From: Anaerolineae bacterium
GTDB lineage: Bacteria; Chloroflexota; Anaerolineae; Anaerolineales; Villigracilaceae
DNA: 64,000 nucleotides
Assembly: GCA_018645405.1 (NCBI GenBank)
Contig: JABGOQ010000085.1
Coordinates: forward strand, 32,242 to 96,241
Direction: 5' to 3'
Both the position numbers and the translations under genes were made by a program. The notes below the pieces were generated by a model that was not told where the DNA came from, did no database searches, and saw nothing but the letters and a program-made list of their open reading frames with translations. Below, piece by piece: positions 52,230 through 60,326 of the stretch (its first letter is position 1; every line of letters starts with the position of its first letter).

Positions 52230-54464
52230 TTACCCCTCTGCAGGTGGTGCGGTTTTGCCATAATCGAGAACATCACGGACACCTGTTCCGCTGGTGGGGG
52301 TAGAGACGATGCCTTCATCTTCCATTGCATCCATTAGACGAGAGGCACGCGTGTACCCGATTCGGAGTTTTCGCTGAAGCATGGAAACGGAAGCACGCCC
52401 TTGTCGGCGGACGAGTTCGACAGATTCATCATATAGGGGGTCGATATTCCTTGCTTCGTTCATCTCATCTTCAAACATATCCACCTGTTTAAGCGGTACA
52501 CCATTTGGCAATCTTTCTGCTTGGGTTCCAGCATCCCTTTCGGGGTTGCCGGATTCTTCCATCTGCATTCTCCAAAATTCGACGAGGCGATCAGTTTCCA
52601 AATCAGAGATAAAAACACCCTGCAAACGAGCAGCAGCGGGGGCATCGGGTGCCTGATAGAGCATATCGCCGCTACCAAGCAGCCGCTCTGCGCCAGATTG
52701 ATCGAGGATGACGCGGCTATCTACGCCTGATGCAACCGCAAAAGCGATGCGGGCGGGGAAGTTGGCTTTGATCAATCCCGTGACCACATCTGTGCTGGGG
52801 CGTTGGGTAGCGAGAATCATATGAATGCCCGTTGCACGTGCCAACTGCGCCAGCCGCGTAATGGTGCGTTCAGTTTCGTCTGGGGCGATCATCATAAGGT
52901 CTGCCAATTCATCAATCACGATGACGAGGAGGGGGAATTTTTTGCCCCCCTGCTCTTTCATGCGCTCGTTATAATCGGCAACATTGCGCACGCCTGTTTG
53001 AGAAAAAGCATGGTAGCGTTTGTCCATTTCACGCGTCATCCATTGGAGCGCACCAACGACTTTCTCGGTCTCAACGACGACGGGTGAAAGCAGGTGCGGG
53101 ATGCCGTTATAGCCCGTTAGCTCAACGCGTTTCGGGTCTACCAAAACTAATCGTAAATCATCGGGGGTATTGTTAAGCAGCATCGAGGTCAGAATAGCGT
53201 TGATACAGACAGATTTACCAGAGCCGGTTGTGCCTGCAATTAAAAGATGCGGCATAGCGGTCAGATCAGTAACTTGGGGATGTCCTGCCACATCGCGCCC
53301 CAGCGCAAATCCAAGCGGCATTTCTTTTTCCTTGAAAGCATCGCTTTCAAGAATATCCCGCAAGGCGACCAACGTCATCTCTTCGTTAGGAACTTCGATG
53401 CCGATATATCCTTTGCCGGGAACGGGTGCCTCGATACGAATACGGGATGCAGATAATGCGAGCGCAAGATCATCAGATAGAGTCGTGATCTTGTTAACGC
53501 GAACACGTGTTTGGCCTTTTCGCGTTTGAATGAAACCTGGTTCCACACCAAATTGTGTGATCGTTGGTCCCCGATTTATTTCCACTACTTGAACGGGCGC
53601 GCCAAATGACTCTAAGGTTTCTTCGATTAATCTGGCACGTGCTTCGATAAACTCTTCATTAATCGAGGGTGTAAAACCAGAATCTAGAATAGCAGAGATT
53701 GGCGGCAACTGCCATTCGATGGGTTGCTCCGCAGGAACCCCTAATTGAACTTGCGGGGTGGAAACAGAGTCAGGTCTGCCTTCTATTTTTGTATATCCAT
53801 TCATCTGAACAGAAGGCATTTCTTTTTCAGGAAAACGGGCTGCACGTGCTTCAGCGAGGCGTTCCTTCCAAATCTGGTAGACCATCATAAATGGTGGACT
53901 GATCCGCTCGAAAAACTCGTGAATAGAAAGATCAAGCACCATTGTCATGCCGATCAAGAGCCACGCTAAAAAGATAACTGTAGTCCCAAGACCGCCAAAA
54001 TTTCCCCACAAAACACGCATGAAAAGTGCTCCTAAATACCCACCCCCTATTCTCCCTTCTATAAAAGGAACTTCTTGAATTGGATTTACAGTCAAAAGCT
54101 GAAAGATTGCCAAAAGCCAGAAGAAAAGGAGCGAAAGACCCGTAACGCGCTCAATTGAAATATGGGGGATATTTTCCTGATTTCGCGCCACGAGCCAAAC
54201 CCCAATAATGATCAGACCAGCGGGGAAAAACCATTCCCCCCACCCGAAGGCACGCATGAGAAAAACCACCCATAGATCAGTAAAAGAACTCCGCGTTATA
54301 GAGGCAAGCGTGAGAAAGGTTAATAATCCCAGGAGGGCTAAAACAGTCCCGATCAAATCAAGGCGACGATTAATAGATAGTCTTTGCCAAAAATTTTGTT
54401 GGGCAGGTTCTTGCTTTTTATTTCTTTGGGATGTCTTTTTCTTGGGCGTTTTTTTCTTTGCCAT
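52230..54464 (-). CDS. ftsK: DNA translocase FtsK/SpoIIIE
   Basis: Pumps chromosome DNA through the closing septum. The N-terminus is Lys-rich, then four transmembrane helices (about residues 37-58, 70-93, 104-121, 138-163). A short linker leads to the RecA-like motor with Walker A AGTTGSGKSVCIN (about 412-424), LVDPKRVEL and VIDELADLMM. The C-terminal gamma winged-helix domain (DESVELVRRQGRASVSMLQRKL) would bind KOPS-like sites. At 744 residues it resembles the short SpoIIIE-type members. It converges with AMMECR1 23 bases apart. Confidence 0.95.
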   Translation of the reverse strand: MAKKKTPKKKTSQRNKKQEPAQQNFWQRLSINRRLDLIGTVLALLGLLTFLTLASITRSSFTDLWVVFLMRAFGWGEWFFPAGLIIIGVWLVARNQENIPHISIERVTGLSLLFFWLLAIFQLLTVNPIQEVPFIEGRIGGGYLGALFMRVLWGNFGGLGTTVIFLAWLLIGMTMVLDLSIHEFFERISPPFMMVYQIWKERLAEARAARFPEKEMPSVQMNGYTKIEGRPDSVSTPQVQLGVPAEQPIEWQLPPISAILDSGFTPSINEEFIEARARLIEETLESFGAPVQVVEINRGPTITQFGVEPGFIQTRKGQTRVRVNKITTLSDDLALALSASRIRIEAPVPGKGYIGIEVPNEEMTLVALRDILESDAFKEKEMPLGFALGRDVAGHPQVTDLTAMPHLLIAGTTGSGKSVCINAILTSMLLNNTPDDLRLVLVDPKRVELTGYNGIPHLLSPVVVETEKVVGALQWMTREMDKRYHAFSQTGVRNVADYNERMKEQGGKKFPLLVIVIDELADLMMIAPDETERTITRLAQLARATGIHMILATQRPSTDVVTGLIKANFPARIAFAVASGVDSRVILDQSGAERLLGSGDMLYQAPDAPAAARLQGVFISDLETDRLVEFWRMQMEESGNPERDAGTQAERLPNGVPLKQVDMFEDEMNEARNIDPLYDESVELVRRQGRASVSMLQRKLRIGYTRASRLMDAMEDEGIVSTPTSGTGVRDVLDYGKTAPPAEG

Positions 54465-54600
54465 AATGTCTTTTGAGATTCTCTTGAGACTTTTGGTATC
54501 AGACTTTCAACAGTAAAAGTATAGCACGAATGGTCTGTTTTCTTTTATCATTCTCCAAGCCGGATAACTTCACCATCCTATTTAAATTTGAAAATTGAGC

Positions 54601-54629
54601 TTGTAATTTTTTCCCAGATAGTGTATTAT
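54601..54629 (+). promoter_or_regulatory. Sigma70-type promoter of the ncRNA candidate
   Basis: TTGTAA (54601-54606) and TATTAT (54624-54629) with exactly 17 bases between. The -10 is 7 bases before a run that folds into a perfect hairpin. Confidence 0.7.
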
Positions 54630-54635
54630 TTAGTC

Positions 54636-54717
54636 AGCGAACGCTTGGATGCCCCCCTCATCCAGGCGTTTGCTGCTTAAATGAACGAAAAGCCGCTGAA
54701 ATCTCAGTGGCTTTTTT
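54636..54717 (+). ncRNA. Candidate small RNA with C-rich loop
   Basis: About 82 nt between ftsK and the methyltransferase gene. Two hairpins: 54635-54651 pairs with 54659-54675 over 17 bp with no mismatch (two G-U pairs), leaving the 7-base loop CCCCCCU. After a linker UUAAAUGAACGAAA, a 9-bp stem (54691-54699 with 54704-54712) leads into six U, a typical terminator. The promoter lies at 54601-54629. The G-U pairs argue for structure at the RNA level, and a C-rich loop could pair with G-rich ribosome sites. No long open frame is present (the longest start-to-stop is short and has no good ribosome site). Confidence 0.7.
54691..54717 (+). terminator. Terminator of the ncRNA candidate
   Basis: AGCCGCTGA (54691-54699) pairs with TCAGTGGCT (54704-54712), loop AATC, then TTTTT. 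On the minus strand it is preceded by AAAAAAGCC and could also slow the methyltransferase operon. Confidence 0.75.
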
Positions 54718-54759
54718 ACTATAATTGGGCCTTGGTTCAGTCGTTCTTCTGGAAAAAGG

Positions 54760-55431
54760 CTACTCAATCTCCCCTGTAAAAATGACAAATAAAGGCACGG
54801 GGAAGAAAAGAGTAGCAAGGTTTTTTACCTTGAAGTGTTTGCTCGCAATCTTCTGAATATCATAAATATTTCTGACGTGATAATCGCCAGAATACGTTGG
54901 CCCTGCAAGGAAACGTCCCGCCTTATAAAAGATATTTTCTGTAGGTCCAGAAACAATAATCTCTCCCCCTGGTTTGAGAAGCTGTGCTAGTTCTGCAAAA
55001 ATCTTATCAAGATCATCCACATGCTCAAGAACATCTAAAGCAATAATCTGATCAAGTGAATTATGGGGAATATCGGCATGGCTATCCAAAAAGTGGATTT
55101 TTTCGTCAAAGCTAATATATTTTTCAAGACGGCGCAAAGGCTCTAAATCAATATCTACGGCAATTACTTTCTCCGCCTGTTGCGAAAGAAAAGGAAGCAT
55201 CACGCCGCACCCACAGCCGAAATCCAAAACCGAATCTAATTGACCTTTCTTCTCAATATGTTGCATGGCGCGCCGAATTCGTTCCCAAAAAAGGAAGCTC
55301 ATCAAAGGGTTGGGATTACTATAGGCAGGAAACCCGGCTTCATCGAGATTTTCTGTATGCTCGGCTTCTAATACTTGCGCTGTCGCTTCGACAAATTTTG
55401 CTTTGTAGTTTTTGAAATCAATTCTATTCAT
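54760..55431 (-). CDS. SAM-dependent methyltransferase, class I
   Basis: A 223-residue methyltransferase. The SAM-binding motif VLDFGCGCGVMLPFL is near residues 65-79, then VDIDLEPL (acidic end of beta2), and LDVLEHVDDLDK followed by LLKPGGEIIVSGPT. The C-terminal region has YKAGRFLAGPTYSG. It belongs to the Methyltransf_11/23-like group. The acceptor is unknown. It is the last gene of the GH13/GT2/PLP enzyme operon, 8 bases after the PLP enzyme gene. Confidence 0.88.
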   Translation of the reverse strand: MNRIDFKNYKAKFVEATAQVLEAEHTENLDEAGFPAYSNPNPLMSFLFWERIRRAMQHIEKKGQLDSVLDFGCGCGVMLPFLSQQAEKVIAVDIDLEPLRRLEKYISFDEKIHFLDSHADIPHNSLDQIIALDVLEHVDDLDKIFAELAQLLKPGGEIIVSGPTENIFYKAGRFLAGPTYSGDYHVRNIYDIQKIASKHFKVKNLATLFFPVPLFVIFTGEIE

Positions 55432-55439
55432 AAATAATC

Positions 55440-56462
55440 CTATAACCGCCCCCGCTTTCGCAAATGTTCTTCAATAATACTGGCATAAGCGAAGACAGCC
55501 GGTACGCCGCCAGAATGGAGCATTAGAATATTTTGCCCTTCTTCCCAGCGCCCTTCTGCATAATGCGAAAGAAAGCCTGAAAAAACTTTTCCTGAATATA
55601 CAGGGTCTAGCAAGATGCCCTCAGCCGTCGCCATTTTCATGATTGCATCCAAACCTGCTTCGGTGGGGTCTCCATATTCTTGCCCGATAAATTTTTCGTG
55701 AAGATCAAATTCTCCGCGCGGGCGAGCGGGATTAATATCCAGCAGTTCGCAAAGTGCGCCCCACCATTTGTCAAGATTAGCATCGCATTTATCAAGACTG
55801 CGATTGACGCTGATGCCGATGAATGGCGCATCGATTCCTTTCTCACGAAAAGTCAACATCATCGCTGTGAAGATTCCGCCCGTACCAAAAGGAAGATAGA
55901 TGGCGTCTGGAACAACTCCCTGTGTGGAGAGTTGCTCATAGGTCTCCAACGCTCCGCTGATATATCCCAGCGAACTATGCGGCGTTGTCCCGCTGACGGG
56001 GATATAGTGCGGCTTTCGCCCATCATTTTCAAGCTCTTTGCAAAGGGCGAGGGCATGCTCTTCCAAATCCCAATGGTCTTCGGTATGGATAATTTCGACT
56101 CGCGCTCCCATCAGATAAACAGTCAGCAGATTCCCTTGAATAGCATGCCATTGATCGTGGCTCAGCACAACTGCCACATCCAATCCAAGTCGACAAGCAG
56201 CAGCCGTCGTTAAACGAGCATGGTTACTTTGAGAACTCCCGCAGGTGACCAGATAATCTGCTCCTTTGGCTTTCGCTTGGGCAATCTCATATTCCAGTTT
56301 ACGGGGTTTATCACCGCCCAATGCGAGATCAGTTAAATCATCTCGCTTGAGATAAAAGTTAAGCCCCAAGTCTTCGCTTAGATGGGGCAAAAACTGCAAA
56401 GGCGTTGGAGTACGGGTCAGGTTTTCTTTGGGATATTGCTTCAGGGCTTCTTCAATTTTCAT
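55440..56462 (-). CDS. PLP-dependent D-cysteine desulfhydrase / ACC deaminase family enzyme
   Basis: A 340-residue fold-type II PLP enzyme. The PLP lysine is in GGDKPRKLEYEIAQAK (near residue 54), then CGSSQSNHARLTTAAA, and a phosphate-binding FGTGGIFTAMML near 190-200. The C-terminal LMLHSGGVPAVFAY is typical. The family desulfhydrates D-cysteine or deaminates ACC; the exact substrate is not predictable here. It abuts the GT2 gene without a gap and precedes the methyltransferase, so it is in the same operon. Confidence 0.87.
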   Translation of the reverse strand: MKIEEALKQYPKENLTRTPTPLQFLPHLSEDLGLNFYLKRDDLTDLALGGDKPRKLEYEIAQAKAKGADYLVTCGSSQSNHARLTTAAACRLGLDVAVVLSHDQWHAIQGNLLTVYLMGARVEIIHTEDHWDLEEHALALCKELENDGRKPHYIPVSGTTPHSSLGYISGALETYEQLSTQGVVPDAIYLPFGTGGIFTAMMLTFREKGIDAPFIGISVNRSLDKCDANLDKWWGALCELLDINPARPRGEFDLHEKFIGQEYGDPTEAGLDAIMKMATAEGILLDPVYSGKVFSGFLSHYAEGRWEEGQNILMLHSGGVPAVFAYASIIEEHLRKRGRL

Positions 56463-57455
56463 TTATTTTCCTTCTAACTCACCACCGGAAAGTGGCTCTT
56501 TTGGCATAGATGCCAAATCGATATTTGCGGCAGCGAGCAGCAATTGTACCCCTAGCATAACCGACATAACAGGAATCATGATCGTCCCGGTTGGGGCTGG
56601 AATACCCAAGTTAAAATACTTGATCCATTTTACGATGCCAAAAAGCAAGCCAAAAAGAAGCATAGGGAATCCGGTCAACAAGTAGATAGATTCCATGCTG
56701 AAATCGAAAAGAAAGTTCTTGATCAATACCCTCCGAAAAAAAATACGGGCAAGTTTGGGCGGAAATTCCCAAAGGGTTTGAGTAACTGACAAATTCGATT
56801 TTTCATCCCCATAGACAGCCGGATAAGGTACATCCTGTATCACTGCTCCAATCAAATATAATTCGCCCAACATCGAGGTTTCGAAAAAATATCTTTTATG
56901 AATGCGTTCCAAAGGTAGCGCAGAGAGTGCTTCATGCCGAATGGCAAAAAAACCATTGGTCGGGTCGAAACAATCCCAGTAACCGGTGGCGGCTTTGACG
57001 AGAAATCCCAGCCCCATATTGCCGATCTGGCGGATGATGGGCATGGATTTGAGCGCATGAAAATCCCGAAAGCGATTCCCTTTAACGTAATCTGCCTGCC
57101 CCAAAATCAGCGGCTCCAGAAGTGGGCGGGGATCATATCCGCTCATCTGCCCATCGCCGTCGATCTTGAGAATAACTTGCGCATTGATCTTCAACGCTTC
57201 TTTGAACCCTGTCAGCATCGCCCCACCCACCCCCTGATTTTTGACGTTTTTGACCAAAGTGATGCGTGCGTCTTTTACTTTGGCTTGTTCAACGATCTCG
57301 CCTGTGCTATCTGGTGAGGCATCATCCACCACGATAATTTGCGAGATATAGTCAGGGATACGCGCCAAAGTCTCCACGATTTGATTCTCAACTTTATAGG
57401 CGGGGATAACTACGGCAATTTTATATTGAGCAAGATCGAGCATAAATTTAGACAT
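56463..57455 (-). CDS. GT2 glycosyltransferase with C-terminal membrane helices
   Basis: A 330-residue GT2 of the DPM1-like type: IAVVIPAYKVENQIVETL, then VVDDASPDSTGEIV and LKIDGDGQMSGYDPRPLL with a DxD-like motif near residue 100. Two C-terminal transmembrane helices lie at about 260-283 and 290-316. It probably glycosylates a polyprenyl phosphate. The start may be Met1 (57455) or Met5, since neither has a strong ribosome site. It lies 4 bases after GH13. Confidence 0.87.
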   Translation of the reverse strand: MSKFMLDLAQYKIAVVIPAYKVENQIVETLARIPDYISQIIVVDDASPDSTGEIVEQAKVKDARITLVKNVKNQGVGGAMLTGFKEALKINAQVILKIDGDGQMSGYDPRPLLEPLILGQADYVKGNRFRDFHALKSMPIIRQIGNMGLGFLVKAATGYWDCFDPTNGFFAIRHEALSALPLERIHKRYFFETSMLGELYLIGAVIQDVPYPAVYGDEKSNLSVTQTLWEFPPKLARIFFRRVLIKNFLFDFSMESIYLLTGFPMLLFGLLFGIVKWIKYFNLGIPAPTGTIMIPVMSVMLGVQLLLAAANIDLASMPKEPLSGGELEGK

Positions 57456-57459
57456 AAAA

Positions 57460-59046
57460 TTAGCTACGCTTCTGCGTTACTTTAACGCTTAGCAAAAGCA
57501 CTTCATTTGGAAAAAGTATAATCTCATCTTGGTTAATATCGCCTTCTCTGTTTTCAGAGAAAAGAATCGACCAAGAAGCTTTTGGTAGAGTAAGCGTTTT
57601 CTTCTTTTTACTAAAATTCAGGGCAACAAGAATCTTCTCGTCATCACCCAGACGAAGGTACGCCATAACTTCACTCGCTGTATCTTTTAGCGGAATAAAT
57701 TCACCACGCCGCAAGGTTTGATTTTCTTTTCTTAAAGCAATCAATTTGCGCGTAAACTGGAGCATCGAACTCTCATCATCCAATTGCGCGGCAACATTGC
57801 GCTCTTTGAAATTGGGGTGAGCTGGCAACCACGGTTTTTCCACAGAAAATCCCGCATTGTCAGAACTATCCCATTGCATGGGTGAGCGGCATCCATCACG
57901 CCCTTTGTTGAAAGGCCAATACTTTTTGCCGGGCGGGTCCATAATTTCGCTGCGCTTTAACGATATATCACGCATCCCAATTTCTTCACCATAATATAAG
58001 AAAGGTGTGCCACGCATTGTTAGCAGCATTGCCATGATGATTTTTGTACGGGCATCATCTTCACCTTTGGCGTAGCGTGTTGCAGGGCGGGGAACATCGT
58101 GATTGCTGAGTACATAATTTGGGTAGATATCCGCATCTGCTGACAGGTTTTCCCAATTTTGGATCGCCTTAAAGAATTTTTCAGGTTTATATTTGCTCCA
58201 CAAAAACCTGAAATCAAAGGCGGCGTGCAGCTTCCCGGCACCATTATATTTTAAAATCTTTTCACGCGTGGCAAAAAAGGTTTCGCCAACAGCATAGCGT
58301 TCGGGGTATTCATCCAGAATACTGCGCATTTCTTCCAGCACTGATCCCATTTCAGGGCCATCAATATCATATATATGGTCTTGGCGTTCAAAGGCTCTGC
58401 GCCCCCATTTTGTGGGATTGTTGCGCAATTTCTCGTCTTTAAAATAGACATTATAAACATCCAGCCTAAAGCCATCCACGCCGCGCTCCAGCCAGAAGCG
58501 GAGCACATCCATTTGTGCTTTGCGGACTTCAGGTTTGCGCCAATTAAGATCGGGCTGTTCTTTGACAAACATATGGTAATAATATTGCCCGCGCTCTTCG
58601 TCATAGGTCCACGCTTTTCCGCCGAAGACCGATTCCCAGTTGTTGGGGATTTGATCCTGCCAAATGAACCAATCGTGTTTGGGATTGGTTTGGTTAGCGC
58701 GAGATTCGATAAACCAGGGATGCTGATCGGAAACGTGATTCAAGACCAAATCAAGGACGATCCGGATTCCCCTCCTATGGCTTGCTTCCACTAAAGTATC
58801 AAAATCTGCCAGTGAGCCGAATCTCGTATCCACATCCACGTGATCGCTTATGTCGTACCCGAAATCCGCATCTGGGGTGGGGTAAAATGGAGAAAGCCAA
58901 AGCGCATCCACGCCGAGGTCGGCAAGATAATCAAGCCGAGCGGTGATGCCCGCAAGATCGCCTAAACCATTACCATTTGTGTCGTAAAAAGAGCGTGGAT
59001 AAATTTGGTAGATGATTCCATCTCGCCACCAAAGAAAATCTTGCAT
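57460..59046 (-). CDS. GH13 alpha-glucosidase/oligo-1,6-glucosidase
   Basis: A 528-residue cytoplasmic alpha-amylase-family enzyme. It begins DFLWWRDGIIYQIYPRSFYD; nucleophile Asp196 is in GFRLDVYN, acid/base Glu255 in AVGETFF and Asp317 in SNHDVPR. The Val after GFRLD, as in oligo-1,6-glucosidase and trehalose-6-phosphate hydrolase, fits action on short malto- or isomalto-oligosaccharides. It lacks a signal peptide. It heads the operon, and the divergent regulator genes begin 117 bases upstream. Substrate is inferred only. Confidence 0.92.
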   Translation of the reverse strand: MQDFLWWRDGIIYQIYPRSFYDTNGNGLGDLAGITARLDYLADLGVDALWLSPFYPTPDADFGYDISDHVDVDTRFGSLADFDTLVEASHRRGIRIVLDLVLNHVSDQHPWFIESRANQTNPKHDWFIWQDQIPNNWESVFGGKAWTYDEERGQYYYHMFVKEQPDLNWRKPEVRKAQMDVLRFWLERGVDGFRLDVYNVYFKDEKLRNNPTKWGRRAFERQDHIYDIDGPEMGSVLEEMRSILDEYPERYAVGETFFATREKILKYNGAGKLHAAFDFRFLWSKYKPEKFFKAIQNWENLSADADIYPNYVLSNHDVPRPATRYAKGEDDARTKIIMAMLLTMRGTPFLYYGEEIGMRDISLKRSEIMDPPGKKYWPFNKGRDGCRSPMQWDSSDNAGFSVEKPWLPAHPNFKERNVAAQLDDESSMLQFTRKLIALRKENQTLRRGEFIPLKDTASEVMAYLRLGDDEKILVALNFSKKKKTLTLPKASWSILFSENREGDINQDEIILFPNEVLLLSVKVTQKRS

Positions 59047-59162
59047 GGTTCTTCCTTAAGATTTATTTTTTAAGAAAGTATAACACCCTCCCAAATATAG
59101 TTTAGACAAAAGCCCTTCTGAAAAAGTGTTACAATTCTTAGCAGGTATATATAAGAAAAGCT

Positions 59163-60326
59163 ATGGCTAAATCAAAAGAACTCATCTTGCTCATCGAGAG
59201 CGACCCAGATATCAGCGATCTAATTGCGCGTCAGGCTTTAAAACCTTTGGGCTATCGCGTAAAAATTGTGGATGATGCAAATAAGGCAATTAAAGCAGCC
59301 TTGCAACTTGCCCCCGATTTAGTGATCGCTGATTTAAACTCATCTGGTTTAAGCGGGAAAGATTTGCTGGTAGCTTTTGGGGCACAGAATTTTGAATTCC
59401 CTATCATTATTTTGGCTGAAAAAGAACAAGAACGAGAAGTGATGCAAACGCTACGACTTGGCGCATCCGATTATTTGCTTTGGCCTACCCGTGCCACAGA
59501 AGTGGTTGCTGCAACTGAACACGCACTGAAACAAACTCGAGGGGCAAATGACCGTCGAACTTTGAATCGGCGTTTAAGGGAGAGCGACCAAGAACTTGCG
59601 CTTAAGACGCGCGAGATGAAGACAATGCTAGCCATTGGTAAAGCCGTTGCCTCCATTAGCGATCAACGAATATTATTTAATAAAATTGTAGAAGGGGCAA
59701 TGCGTGTTGTCTCTGCAGATATTGGCTGGCTTTTGCTACAGGATGAAAAACAGAAGAAAAAATCCTATCTTTTAACCGCACAGCGTAATTTACCTGTTTC
59801 ATGGGCAAAAAAAATCAACAAGCCTTTAGATGATGGTATTAGTTCTCTGGTCGCGCTTTCAGGAGAAATTCTAACGGTTCACGGAAGACCCCTTAAACGC
59901 TTTAAGCTTTCGGCATTAGGAAAAGCAGCGACTGTGGTGCCGATTAAAGTAAAAAATGAAGTGATCGGGTTATTGATCGTTATTCGCAAAAAAGAAAAAG
60001 CCTTTACGCGTACCGATGAAGCATTACTGGAAGCAATTAGTGATTATGCCTCTATCTCTTTGGTTAATGCCAGACTCTTTAGAGCCTTGCGCCAAAGAGC
60101 AGATGCCTCTTATTCTGAAGAAAAACGTCAAAATGGAGTTTTGGAATCGTTACGCAGCAATCTTCAAGAAGACCTTAAAGCAGTCGATTTTTCTGTTAGT
60201 CTTTTAAAGGATGAGAAGCTAGGGAAACTTAATAAAGAACAAAAACAAGCCTTGGAAACAGCGCAAGCTGCTTTGAAACGGCTCGAGGAAAGAGCTGAGA
60301 AAACCATCCCATCCGATAAAAACTGA
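59163..60326 (+). CDS. Receiver-GAF protein, partner of the hybrid kinase
   Basis: A 387-residue signalling protein. The N-terminal receiver (1-125) has Asp14, phosphoacceptor Asp57 (DLVIADLNSSG) and a conserved-Lys position replaced by Trp (LLWPTR). A GAF domain follows (about 155-310; KIVEGAMRVVSADIGWLLLQDE). The C-terminal 70 residues are charged helices like a kinase dimerisation segment, but without a catalytic ATPase. The stop overlaps the hybrid kinase ATG by one base. It may sense a small ligand and pass the signal to that kinase. Confidence 0.8.
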   Translation: MAKSKELILLIESDPDISDLIARQALKPLGYRVKIVDDANKAIKAALQLAPDLVIADLNSSGLSGKDLLVAFGAQNFEFPIIILAEKEQEREVMQTLRLGASDYLLWPTRATEVVAATEHALKQTRGANDRRTLNRRLRESDQELALKTREMKTMLAIGKAVASISDQRILFNKIVEGAMRVVSADIGWLLLQDEKQKKKSYLLTAQRNLPVSWAKKINKPLDDGISSLVALSGEILTVHGRPLKRFKLSALGKAATVVPIKVKNEVIGLLIVIRKKEKAFTRTDEALLEAISDYASISLVNARLFRALRQRADASYSEEKRQNGVLESLRSNLQEDLKAVDFSVSLLKDEKLGKLNKEQKQALETAQAALKRLEERAEKTIPSDKN

